A stretch of DNA of 64,000 nucleotides, taken from the NCBI RefSeq assembly GCF_029714945.1, contig NZ_CP121634.1, positions 1,385,001 to 1,449,000 on the forward strand, read 5' to 3'. A program made the position numbers and the translations under genes. Shown here piece by piece: positions 8,745 to 17,032 of the stretch (position 1 is the stretch's first letter; the number at the start of each line of letters is the position of its first letter). The notes under the pieces were generated by a model. It was not told the origin of the DNA and did not search any database. It was given only the letters and a program-made list of their open reading frames with translations. The stretch comes from Bradyrhizobium sp. CIAT3101. GTDB taxonomy: Bacteria > Pseudomonadota > Alphaproteobacteria > Rhizobiales > Xanthobacteraceae.

Positions 8745-9062
8745 CTAGTGGTCCGACCCGAACTTGAACCTGCCGTCGCCTTCGAGATATTGCCCGCTGC
8801 GCATGTAGAGCTGGCCGTTCTGGCCAATGAAGAACAGCGTGCCCTTCGGCACCTTCTTGGCGCCTTTCAGCAGCTCGCCGGCATTGTTGGTGCCCATCTT
8901 GTAGGAGAAGGTCTTGCCTTCCTTGTCATAGGCATAGCCGGTGTCAGCCTTGAGCTCCCACGGCGTCGCCGCGTTCTGTGCGCATGCGGGAGCGGCGAGC
9001 GCGCCCAGCGCGGCTGCAATTGCAAATGTCCTGGTCGAAAATGCCATCATTGAAAACGCCAT
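8745..9062 (-). CDS. Small secreted hypothetical protein
   Basis: A 105-residue protein beginning MAFSMMAFSTRTF with a signal peptide ending at ACAQ. The mature part is glycine and lysine rich with KGTLFFIGQNGQLYMRSGQYL, suggesting a small beta-rich periplasmic protein. The start at 9062 is preceded by a good GGGAGG ribosome-binding site on the minus strand. No family recognised. Confidence 0.7.
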   Translation of the reverse strand: MAFSMMAFSTRTFAIAAALGALAAPACAQNAATPWELKADTGYAYDKEGKTFSYKMGTNNAGELLKGAKKVPKGTLFFIGQNGQLYMRSGQYLEGDGRFKFGSDH

Positions 9063-9256
9063 CGGTCCATCCTCCCCGTCGTTGGGGTGCCGGTTTGAAC
9101 AAATCACGAACGACGTTTCCGGGTCAATCCGCGATGACGCCGCAGCGCATCACGTCCCGCCCAGCAGTTTGTGATTTTCCCTTCGTCCCCTCGCGACTAT
9201 GTTCCGCTTTCAGTCTAGAACGCAACACGACAAAGATATTGGTGGGGATGATTCGA

Positions 9257-9736
9257 ATGCGCCACGTCATGAAATTTTGCTGGATTGCCGGGTTGTCGCT
9301 GACGGCGCTCGCGCCGGACGCCCGGGCCGATGACTTCCAGCTCAGCCACAACCAGCGGATTTCGTGCAGCCGCGGCCTTGCCCCGGGCAAGCTCAACACC
9401 GCAACCTGCAAGTCTTACACCTATCTCTTCAATAGCAAGACCTCGGAATACTTCCGCTGCCAGGTCTCGCTGGCGCTGACCCGCGACAACAAGGAAGTCA
9501 TCAACGTCCAGACCGACGGCGGCTGCACCAAGAAGCCGCGCATCTTCGAGACCGACGGGCACTATGATTTCGACGCGACCGAGACCGAGCCGCCGAACAC
9601 CAACTCGTTCTTCGGTCCCGGCGGCTACTCGATCTGGGCCGCCGACATGGCCGCACAGAAGATCCGCGGCTGCATCACCATCTCCTCGGGCCTCGGCTCC
9701 GACATCTCCAAGTGCCTGGACATGACGTTTCAGTAA
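9257..9736 (+). CDS. Secreted hypothetical protein
   Basis: A 159-residue protein with a signal peptide (MRHVMKFCWIAGLSLTALAPDARA). The mature part has six cysteines (SCSRG, ATCKS, FRCQV, GGCTK, RGCIT and SKCLD) that could form three disulphides. The GGTGGGG stretch at 9241-9247 suits the ATG at 9257; an in-frame ATG at 9248 is possible. It is divergent from the small secreted gene at 8745-9062. Function unknown. Confidence 0.72.
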   Translation: MRHVMKFCWIAGLSLTALAPDARADDFQLSHNQRISCSRGLAPGKLNTATCKSYTYLFNSKTSEYFRCQVSLALTRDNKEVINVQTDGGCTKKPRIFETDGHYDFDATETEPPNTNSFFGPGGYSIWAADMAAQKIRGCITISSGLGSDISKCLDMTFQ

Positions 9737-9934
9737 CGGCTCGCTGGTGACGGCTTTCTAACGAGCGCGAGGCGCACGCCGGCGATCCGGCTGCGCCACG
9801 TCGCCGCACCCAGCGGGTTCCATCAAAACGCAGCTAAAACAGGGGCTTCCGCAGCCCTGTTGTGCCTTTTGGATGGGTTGACCCGCCCTCCTCATCCGGC
9901 CAATTTCGCCGCCGGTTTGGGGAGAATAACAACC

Positions 9935-10882
9935 ATGAAACGTACGTTTATCGGCGCAGCCGCGGCTTTTGCTCTGGCGGCGTCGGCACCTTGCGCGCAT
10001 GCGCAGTCCTTCATCAACGTGCTGACCGGGGGCACCTCCGGCGTCTACTACCCGCTCGGCGTCGCGATCGGGAAGATCTACGGCGACAAGATTCCGAACG
10101 TGAAGACGCAGGTGCAGGCCACCAAGGCGTCGGTCGAGAATCTCATCCTGCTGCAGCAGGGCCGTGGCGAAATCGCTTTCACGCTGGGCGACTCGCTGAA
10201 GGCCGCCTGGGAGGGCGAGGAGGAGGCCGGCTTCAAGACCAAGCTCGACAAGCTCAGGACCATCGGCGCGATCTATCCGAACTACATCCAGATCGTCGCG
10301 ACCGCGGAGAGCGGCATCAAGACGCTGGCCGACCTCAAGGGCAAGAGTCTCTCGGTCGGCGCGCCGAAATCGGGCACCGAGCTGAACTCGCGCGCGATCC
10401 TGGCCGCCGCCGGCATGACCTACAAGGATCTCGGCAAGGTTGAATATCTGCCGTTCGCCGAATCCGTCGACCTCATGAAGAACCGGCAGCTTGGCGCGAC
10501 CTTGCAGTCGGCCGGCCTCGGCGTCGCCTCGCTGAAGGACCTGTCGACCTCGGCCTCGATCAATGTGGTGGCCGTGCCGAAGGAGACCGTCGACAGGATC
10601 GGCCCGCCCTTCATCGCGGCGACGATCCCGGCCAACACCTATACCGGCCAGGACAAGGACGTGCCGACCGCGGCCGTGGTCAACTATCTCGTCACCAGCT
10701 CGGCCGTGTCCGACGACCTTGCCTATCAGATGACAAAGCTGGTCTACGAGTCGCTCCCCGAGCTTGCCAACGCACATGCGGCCGGCAAGGAGATCAAGCT
10801 CGAGACGGCCGCCACCGGCAGCCCGATCCCGCTGCATCCCGGCGCGATCCGCTATTACAAGGAAAAAGGGCTGATCAAGTAA
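9935..10882 (+). CDS. TAXI-type TRAP transporter substrate-binding protein
   Basis: A 315-residue periplasmic binding protein of the TAXI family. After the signal peptide (MKRTFIGAAAAFALAASAPCAHAQ) comes the family hallmark VLTGGTSGVYYPLGVAIGK, and later the GKSLSVGAPKSGTELNSRAIL segment of the second lobe. It captures a carboxylate-type ligand and hands it to the fused permease encoded 200 bases downstream. The ligand is unknown. The start at 9935 is the one that puts the signal peptide at the N-terminus. Confidence 0.92.
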   Translation: MKRTFIGAAAAFALAASAPCAHAQSFINVLTGGTSGVYYPLGVAIGKIYGDKIPNVKTQVQATKASVENLILLQQGRGEIAFTLGDSLKAAWEGEEEAGFKTKLDKLRTIGAIYPNYIQIVATAESGIKTLADLKGKSLSVGAPKSGTELNSRAILAAAGMTYKDLGKVEYLPFAESVDLMKNRQLGATLQSAGLGVASLKDLSTSASINVVAVPKETVDRIGPPFIAATIPANTYTGQDKDVPTAAVVNYLVTSSAVSDDLAYQMTKLVYESLPELANAHAAGKEIKLETAATGSPIPLHPGAIRYYKEKGLIK

Positions 10883-10898
10883 GGTCGGCTCTCTCCAC

Positions 10899-11023
10899 GT
10901 CGTCATGCCCGGGCTTGTCCCGCCTGCGCGGCCGAAGCCGCTTCGGCGAGGCGAAGGCCCGGGCATCCACGTTCTTGGAGGCGCCGTAAGGCGTGGATGG
11001 CCGGGACAAGCCCGGCCATGACG
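10899..11023. repeat. Intergenic inverted repeat
   Basis: The outer arms (CATGCCCGGGCTTGTCCC and its counterpart GGGACAAGCCCGGCCATG) enclose a GC-rich centre with smaller hairpins. It separates the TAXI binding-protein gene from the permease gene, so it may lower read-through or stabilise the upstream mRNA. A short relative is at 16922-16955 and another core at 53934-53955. Confidence 0.7.
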
Positions 11024-11082
11024 GTCCGATTGGATCGTGTTGCTGCTATAATTGAATGGGCTTGGACTGGGGCGATTTGAAA

Positions 11083-13197
11083 ATGTTGGAAAAGGCAGAG
11101 GGCGCAGAAGCGGCGCCCATCAAGGTTGAGTTCGACAATTTCGAGCATGGTTTTCCGGAGGGCTTTGGCCCGGGTTGGTGGGGTACGCTCGCCTACTGGA
11201 TCGGCATCGCCTTTGCGACCTTCCAGCTCTATGTCGCCGCCTTCAACTATCTGCCGAGCCAGGTGGTGCGCGGCGTCCATGTCGGCTTCCTGGTCCTGCT
11301 CACGTTCGGCCTGATCGCCAATTTCACCGCGAAGAGCAGCGCTGGCCGTGCGCTCGGCTGGGTGATCGGCGGCGCCGGATTCTTCTGCGGGCTCTATCAA
11401 TGGATATTCTACGCCGATTTGATCGCGCGCGATGGCGATCCGACCAGGCTTGACCTCGCCGTCGGCACGCTGCTCGCGGTCCTGATCTTCGAAGGCACGC
11501 GGCGCCTGATGGGCGCGGCGCTGCCGCTGATGTGCGGCGCCTGCCTCCTCTACTGGTTCTTCGGGCAGTACCTGCCGTCGCCGCTTAATCATCGCGGTTA
11601 TGATTTCGACCAGATCGTCACGCATCTGTCCTACGGTACCGAAGGCTTCTACGGCGTGCCGATCTACGTCTCGGCGACCTACATCTTCCTGTTCATCCTG
11701 TTCGGCTCGTTCCTGGAGCGCGCTGGCATGATCCAGCTCTTCACCGACGTCTCGCTCGGTCTGTTCGGCCGCACCCGCGGGGGACCTGCGAAGGTCGCGG
11801 TGTTTGCCTCGGGCATGATGGGCACGATCTCCGGCTCCGGCGTCGCCAACGTCGTCACCGTCGGCCAGTTCACGATTCCGCTGATGATACGGTTCGGCTA
11901 TCGCCGCGCGTTTGCCGCGGGCGTCGAGGCGACGGCCTCGATGGGCGGGCAGATCATGCCGCCGGTGATGGGCGCGGTCGCCTTCATCATGGCGGAGACG
12001 CTCGGCGTCCAGTACTCGGAGATCGTCAAGGCCGCCGCAATTCCGGCGGTGCTCTACTTCGCCTCGGCGTTCTGGATGGTGCATCTCGAAGCCGGCAAGC
12101 ACGGCCTCGTCGGCATGAAGCGCTCGGAAATCCCGAGCGCCTGGCGGGCGCTGGTGACACGCTGGTACCTCGTGCTGCCGCTTGCAGCCCTGGTCTACAT
12201 GCTGTTCGAGGGCTTTACCCCGCTCTATGCCGGCAGCATGGGCCTCGCGCTCACCGTGACGTTGATCCTGGGCGCCAGCATCACGGCCGGCGCGTCCTCC
12301 ATGGTGATCCGCACCATCTTCTGGGTCGGGCTTGCGCTGGTCGTGGCGGCGCTGTCGCGCGACGGCCTGCAGATCGTGCCGGTCGCAAGCGTCGTCGTCG
12401 CGCTGATCGTGATCACCGCCTTCATCCGCGGCGGTCTCAAGGCTCTGCGTGAGTGCCGCGATGCCCTGGCCGAGAGCGCAAAATCCGCCATCACCGTCGG
12501 CATGGCCTGCGCCATCGTCGGCGTCATCATCGGCATGATGTCGCAGACCGGCGTCGGCACCATCTTCGGCAGCTGGGTGATCGGGCTCGGTGAGAAGAGC
12601 CTGTTCCTGGCGCTGATCATGACCATGCTGCTGTCGATCCTGCTCGGCACCGGCATCCCGACCATCCCGACCTACATCATCACCGCTGCGCTTGCGGCAC
12701 CCGCGCTGGCCAAACTCGGCGTGCCCCTGATCGCGAGCCACATGTTCGCGTTCTACTACGGCATCATGGCCGACCTCTCGCCGCCGGTGGCGCTCGCGGC
12801 GCTGGCGGCAGCTCCGATCGCGAAGGAGAATCCGGACAAGATCGGCTGGGAGGCGATGCGCATCGCGCTCGCCGGCTACGTCATCCCCTTCATCTTCGTC
12901 TATTCGCCGGCGCTGATGCTGCAGGCCGGCGATCCCATGGCGGCGAAGCTCGGCTTCTATGGCGCGGTGGCGCTCGCGACCTTCAAGGCGCTGGTGGCGA
13001 TCGCGCTGTTCGGCATGGTCGCGATCGGCTTCCTGTTCACGCGGATGTCGCTGCTCGAGCGAGTTGTCGCGCTCGGCGCCGCGTTGTGCCTGCTCGGCGA
13101 CTTCCCGTTCAGCGACACCGCGGGCTTCGTGCTCTCGGCGGCGCTGGTGCTGTGGCAGTGGCGGCAGCGTCCGCCCGCCGTGGTCGAGGCGGTGTGA
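11083..13197 (+). CDS. TRAP transporter permease, 4TM/12TM fusion
   Basis: A 704-residue inner membrane protein combining the small (DctQ-like) and large (DctM-like) TRAP permease subunits, as is normal for TAXI systems. Numerous hydrophobic helices are visible, with the DctM hallmark segments GTISGSGVANVVTVGQFTIPLM and ATASMGGQIMPPVMGA, and the second-half repeat LLGTGIPTIPTYIITAALAAPAL. It drives Na+- or H+-coupled uptake of the ligand bound by the TAXI protein. I prefer the start at 11083, which has a GGGGCGAT stretch upstream; an in-frame ATG at 11056 lacks one. The stop overlaps the GTG start of the next gene. Confidence 0.92.
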   Translation: MLEKAEGAEAAPIKVEFDNFEHGFPEGFGPGWWGTLAYWIGIAFATFQLYVAAFNYLPSQVVRGVHVGFLVLLTFGLIANFTAKSSAGRALGWVIGGAGFFCGLYQWIFYADLIARDGDPTRLDLAVGTLLAVLIFEGTRRLMGAALPLMCGACLLYWFFGQYLPSPLNHRGYDFDQIVTHLSYGTEGFYGVPIYVSATYIFLFILFGSFLERAGMIQLFTDVSLGLFGRTRGGPAKVAVFASGMMGTISGSGVANVVTVGQFTIPLMIRFGYRRAFAAGVEATASMGGQIMPPVMGAVAFIMAETLGVQYSEIVKAAAIPAVLYFASAFWMVHLEAGKHGLVGMKRSEIPSAWRALVTRWYLVLPLAALVYMLFEGFTPLYAGSMGLALTVTLILGASITAGASSMVIRTIFWVGLALVVAALSRDGLQIVPVASVVVALIVITAFIRGGLKALRECRDALAESAKSAITVGMACAIVGVIIGMMSQTGVGTIFGSWVIGLGEKSLFLALIMTMLLSILLGTGIPTIPTYIITAALAAPALAKLGVPLIASHMFAFYYGIMADLSPPVALAALAAAPIAKENPDKIGWEAMRIALAGYVIPFIFVYSPALMLQAGDPMAAKLGFYGAVALATFKALVAIALFGMVAIGFLFTRMSLLERVVALGAALCLLGDFPFSDTAGFVLSAALVLWQWRQRPPAVVEAV

Positions 13198-13577
13198 GCC
13201 TCTGCCTTGCAACAGCCGGGGCTGTGAAGGCGCTGGCGCTGTCCGCGTTCACGCTCGCGTGGACGCATTCGATCGCGAAGGTCGAGTGGCAGGAAGACTG
13301 GCGCGTCACGCCTGCCGGCCTCGAACTGGTGCAGGCGCGCGTCAAGGGCACCGGTCCCGGCATGGAGCCGCCGCCCGAGGCGCGGCTCGTCGACGGCTGG
13401 TTTCAATGGAGGCCTGCGCGCGCGCCGATGCCGGAAGTCGTGCTCGGCAATTCCGGCGCGGCCGGTGAATGGCGGCTATGCCGTGACGGGACGTGCCGGA
13501 CATTGTCCGAGATTGTCGGCCACGCAATCGGTGCTAATTTCACCAGGATGAGCATCTGCGACGAACAGCAGAAATAA
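13194..13577 (+). CDS. DUF1850 domain protein linked to TAXI-TRAP system
   Basis: A 127-residue protein starting with GTG at 13194, which overlaps the permease stop codon by four bases (GTGA), so translation is coupled. It has a short N-terminal hydrophobic segment (ATAGAVKALALSAFTLAWTHSI) and then a small beta-rich domain with VEWQEDWRVTPAGLELVQARVKGTGPGMEPP, the pattern of DUF1850. This family is known to sit beside TAXI-TRAP permeases. Its role in transport is not established. The open frame extends upstream into the permease gene, which is not coding in that frame. Confidence 0.82.
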   Translation: MSLCLATAGAVKALALSAFTLAWTHSIAKVEWQEDWRVTPAGLELVQARVKGTGPGMEPPPEARLVDGWFQWRPARAPMPEVVLGNSGAAGEWRLCRDGTCRTLSEIVGHAIGANFTRMSICDEQQK

Positions 13578-13589
13578 GGGAGACACGCG

Positions 13590-14396
13590 ATGGACCGGCT
13601 CAAGGGCAAGGTTGCGATGGTTGTGGGCGCCGGCTCGATCGGACCCGGTTGGGGCAACGGCAAGGCGACCGCGGTGACCTTTGCGCGCGAGGGCGCGCAG
13701 GTGTTTTGCGTCGACCGCAACGGCGCTGCCGCCGAGGAGACCGCCAGGATCATCGCCGGCGAAGGCGGCAAGGCGACCGCGTTCACGGCGGACGTCGCGC
13801 GACATGCCGAGATCGAGGGAATGGTGGCGGCCTGCCTGAAGGCCTATGGCCGCATCGACGTGCTCGACAACAATGTCGGCATCGCCGAGATCGGCAGCGT
13901 GGTCGACCTCGACGAAGAGAACTGGGACCGCGTCTTCACCGTCAACCTCAAGAGCGCCTATCTCGCCATGAAGCACGTCGTCCCTGTGATGGTGAAGCAG
14001 GGCGGCGGCTCCATCATCAACATCTCCTCGATCGCCTCGATCCGCCATGTCGGAATCTCCTATGTCAGCTACAACGCTAGCAAGGCAGCGATGAACCAGC
14101 TGACGCGCTCCACCGCGATCGAGTTCGCCAAGAGCCATGTGCGGGTGAATGCGATCCTGCCCGGCCTGATGAAGACGCCGATGGTGGAGCATTCCGCCGG
14201 CCTCGCCAACAGCTATGCCAAGGGCGACGTCGAGGCGATGTGGCGCGCCCGCGATGCGCAGGTGCCGATGGGCCACATGGGCGAGGCTTGGGACGTCGCC
14301 AACGCCGCGCTGTTCCTGGCGTCGGACGAGTCGAAATATGTGACGGGGATCGAGCTCGTGGTCGACGGCGGGATCACGTGCAAGGCGGGGGCGTAG
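13590..14396 (+). CDS. Short-chain dehydrogenase/reductase
   Basis: A 268-residue classical SDR. The Rossmann glycine motif is GAGSIGPGWGNGKA (residues 13-26), the NNVG variant of the NNAG motif is at 94-97, and the catalytic Tyr161-x-x-x-Lys165 is in SYNASK. The C-terminal GIELVVDGG matches the family. It oxidises or reduces an alcohol/ketone pair with NAD(P). It follows the TRAP operon by 12 bases, so it may act on the imported compound; that link is inference. Confidence 0.9.
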   Translation: MDRLKGKVAMVVGAGSIGPGWGNGKATAVTFAREGAQVFCVDRNGAAAEETARIIAGEGGKATAFTADVARHAEIEGMVAACLKAYGRIDVLDNNVGIAEIGSVVDLDEENWDRVFTVNLKSAYLAMKHVVPVMVKQGGGSIINISSIASIRHVGISYVSYNASKAAMNQLTRSTAIEFAKSHVRVNAILPGLMKTPMVEHSAGLANSYAKGDVEAMWRARDAQVPMGHMGEAWDVANAALFLASDESKYVTGIELVVDGGITCKAGA

Positions 14397-14408
14397 CTCC
14401 AATCTCCG

Positions 14409-14438
14409 CTGTCGTCCCGGCGTTCGCCGGGACGACAG
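14409..14438. repeat. Perfect palindrome in convergent intergenic region
   Basis: A hairpin with arms CTGTCGTCCCGGCG and its exact complement around two bases. It lies between the convergent SDR and antiporter genes and may end transcription from both sides, though no T-run follows. The same arm recurs at 21105-21148. Confidence 0.7.
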
Positions 14439-14463
14439 CGAGTTTGTGGGGCGACCGAAAACA

Positions 14464-16041
14464 TTATCCCCCCGCACTCAGCTCCGCCCGATCGAGCTCT
14501 TCCTCGAGCCGGTGGAACGCATCATCGCCGATCACTTCGGTGGTGCGCAGGTTGAAGATCGATTTGCGTGCGGCCTCGATGGCGCGGCGGCGCAGCGGAT
14601 CGGCGGGCAGCTCGCCGTTGGCGATGCCGCCGTGCGGATCGTCGTCGGCCTGCATCAGGATGGCGCGATATTCGAGCCTGAGGATTTCGGCCTCCTCCGA
14701 CGGATCGTCCTCGATCGCGTCAAGCGCGGCGCGATAGGCGACGGCGCGTGCGCGCGCGACTTCGATGCCGACGGGATCGTCGTCCTTGAGGCCGAAGGCG
14801 AGGATCAGCGGCCGCAGCGTCAGGCCCTGGATGATCAGCGAGCCCAGCACCACCGCGAAGGCGATGAAGACGATGAAGTCGCGATAGGGGAAATTCTCCG
14901 GCAGCGCGAAGGCGGTGGCGAGCGTGACCAGGCCGCGCATGCCGCACCAGGAGATGATGAGGCCGCCCTTCGGCGAGGCGACCTGCTTCGGGTCTTTCGG
15001 GTGATAGATGCCGCGCGCGATCAGCACGCGCAGCGTCGTGCGGTAGAACGTGATCCAGAGCAGCCGCACCAGGACAACCGTGAGCAGGATCCAGGCGGCG
15101 GCCACGCAATATTCCCAGCGCACGTCTGCGTCGAGCTTGGTCCAGATCGGCCGCATCTGCATGCCGATCAGCATGAAGGCGAGAACGTTGAGTACGAACA
15201 CCGTGGTCTCCCACACCGCGTAGGACGGCACCCGCAGCCGCGCCGGGATACGGGCCGGCGCCGTTTGTGCGACGGTGATGGCGTAGACGACGATGGTGAG
15301 GATGCCGGAGAGGCCGAGATGCTCGGCGGCGATCCAGACCATGAAGGTGGTGGCGAACTGCATGATGATCGCGCTCGGCACTTCCCTCACGCGTTCCATG
15401 AACAACGGGATGATGCGCCCCGCGAGAAGGCCGGCCAGCACGCTGCCGACCAGTCCCAGCGCGATCGTCGGCGCGACCTCGCTCCATTTGAGGTGTTCCA
15501 TGACGACCGCGCCGACGGCGATGCGATAGATCAGGAGCGCAGTGGCGTCGTTGAGCAGGCTCTCGCCCTCGAGCACCTTGACCATGCGGTAGGGCAGCTT
15601 GACCTGGCTCAGGATCGCGACGGCGGCCGCGGCATCCGGCGGCGCCACGATGGCGCCGAGCGCCACCGCGGCGGCCCAGGGCATGTCCGGGAACAGCCGG
15701 TGCGCGACAAAGGCCACGCCGATCGTGGTCAGGCCGACCGCCGCGACCACCAGGGTCGCGACCGGGACCCAGTTGTTGCGGAGATCGCGCAAGGATGTGT
15801 CGAAGGCGGCGTCCAGCAGCACCGGTGCGACAAAAAGCGCCAGCGCCAGGTCCGGCTCCAGCGTCCAGGTCGGGCTGTTCGGCACGAAGGCGATGGCCGC
15901 GCCGCCGATGGCGAGAAAGGTCGGATAGGGGACCTTGATCCGCCGGGCCAGCGCCGATAATGCAACGGCGCCGAGCAGAAGCGCGATGATCCATTCGAAT
16001 GTCGACACGACGATCCCCGAAACCGATGTGAGCAGCGCCAC
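14464..16041 (-). CDS. Na+/H+ antiporter, CPA1 family
   Basis: A 525-residue polytopic membrane protein with about 11-12 helices followed by a cytoplasmic tail from about residue 415. The segment AAAVALGAIVAPPDAAAAVAIL corresponds to the CPA1 unwound helix (here PPDA), and VLEGESLLNDATALLIYRIA carries the conserved ES-LNDATALV motif of the family. It exchanges Na+ or K+ for protons across the inner membrane. Monocistronic, convergent with the SDR gene and divergent from the TPR-LprI gene at 16137. Confidence 0.9.
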   Translation of the reverse strand: MALLTSVSGIVVSTFEWIIALLLGAVALSALARRIKVPYPTFLAIGGAAIAFVPNSPTWTLEPDLALALFVAPVLLDAAFDTSLRDLRNNWVPVATLVVAAVGLTTIGVAFVAHRLFPDMPWAAAVALGAIVAPPDAAAAVAILSQVKLPYRMVKVLEGESLLNDATALLIYRIAVGAVVMEHLKWSEVAPTIALGLVGSVLAGLLAGRIIPLFMERVREVPSAIIMQFATTFMVWIAAEHLGLSGILTIVVYAITVAQTAPARIPARLRVPSYAVWETTVFVLNVLAFMLIGMQMRPIWTKLDADVRWEYCVAAAWILLTVVLVRLLWITFYRTTLRVLIARGIYHPKDPKQVASPKGGLIISWCGMRGLVTLATAFALPENFPYRDFIVFIAFAVVLGSLIIQGLTLRPLILAFGLKDDDPVGIEVARARAVAYRAALDAIEDDPSEEAEILRLEYRAILMQADDDPHGGIANGELPADPLRRRAIEAARKSIFNLRTTEVIGDDAFHRLEEELDRAELSAGG

Positions 16042-16136
16042 AAGCTAGCACCAATCCGGCCGTATGATGGATAGTACGGCCCCAAGGCAAGCCCCCAAGA
16101 TAAGCTCCAAGACAAGACTTTCCGGCTGCAACGAGC

Positions 16137-16901
16137 ATGCGTTTTCAAAAACTTCTTCGATTGTCCGGGGCCGTGGTGCTCGCAACGCTTTCGCTCGGTG
16201 CCGCTCGGGCCGCGACCGGGGGTGAGCCGGCGGTGGCCGCGCAGATCGACGTCGCGGCCTGCCTGTCCGCAACTGCGGCCGATGACATGGACAAGGCGAC
16301 CTCGGCCTGTGCCGCAATCATCGACAACGAGAAGACCCCAAAGCCCGATCTGATCAAGGCGCTGGTCGCGCGCGGTGCGCTGCTGGCGCGGCACGACCAG
16401 ATCGATCGGGCCATCGCCGACGACAGCCGCGCCTTGCTGCTCGATCCTACCTTGGCCGACGTCTTCAACGCGCGTGGCGAGCTCTGGCTGAAGAAGGGCG
16501 ACAAGCCCAAGGCCGTGCAGGATTTCGGCGCGGCGCTGCGGATCGATCCGAACCACGAAAAGGCCAAGGCCAATCACAAGGCGATCGCGCGCGACCTCGA
16601 GCGGATCGGCGCACAGATGGCGGTCGCCGGCAAGCCCAGCTTCAATTGCGCGGGCGCGCGCCGCCCGGTCGAGAAGGCGATCTGCGGCAACCGCGAGCTC
16701 GCCGACCTCGACCGCGAGGTTTTTGCCGCCAATGCGCGCGTGCTGCGCGAGGCGCGCAACGAGGGCGAGGCGAGGAAAATCCAGCGCGAGCAGGATGATT
16801 TTGTTGCGCGTCGGAATGCCGGGTTCGGCCGGCCGGGATATGATTTGAAGAAGGCCATGCAGGATCGGCTGCAGCGGCTGAACGGGGTGGACGGGTATTG
16901 A
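16137..16901 (+). CDS. Secreted TPR protein with LprI-type C-terminal domain
   Basis: A 254-residue exported protein. The signal peptide ends near ARAA; residues about 40-165 hold two to three TPR units (for example DVFNARGELWLKKGDKPKAVQDFGAALRIDP). Residues about 175-254 form a DUF1311/LprI-like domain with FNCAGARRPVEKAICGNRELADLDREV. LprI-like domains are reported as lysozyme-inhibitor related in mycobacteria; the function here is unknown. It is paralogous to the next gene, sharing the C-terminus RPGYDLKKxMQDRLQRLN. Confidence 0.8.
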   Translation: MRFQKLLRLSGAVVLATLSLGAARAATGGEPAVAAQIDVAACLSATAADDMDKATSACAAIIDNEKTPKPDLIKALVARGALLARHDQIDRAIADDSRALLLDPTLADVFNARGELWLKKGDKPKAVQDFGAALRIDPNHEKAKANHKAIARDLERIGAQMAVAGKPSFNCAGARRPVEKAICGNRELADLDREVFAANARVLREARNEGEARKIQREQDDFVARRNAGFGRPGYDLKKAMQDRLQRLNGVDGY

Positions 16902-16921
16902 AGTTCCCCGCCTCATGAGAG

Positions 16922-16955
16922 GACGTCATGCCGGGACAAGCACGGCCATGACGTC
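16922..16955. repeat. Short inverted repeat
   Basis: Arms GACGTCATG and CATGACGTC enclose a GC-rich centre related to the longer element at 10899-11023. It lies between the two TPR-LprI paralogues. Confidence 0.6.
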
Positions 16956-17032
16956 AGGGACCGGCCCGATTTGAACCCATCACGCGTCCCCCGCGACAAT
17001 GGTGAAAACCTGATGTCACGGAGTGCTTCGGC

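Noticed and set aside
9860..10882. Upstream start for the TAXI binding protein at 9860
   Set aside because: It would put 25 non-family residues before a perfect signal peptide; the ATG at 9935 is better.
10903..13212. A 769-residue open frame opposite the TRAP permease and DUF1850 genes
   Set aside because: It is antisense to well-supported genes, has biased Arg/His/Asp/Gln composition typical of high-GC shadow frames, and matches no family.
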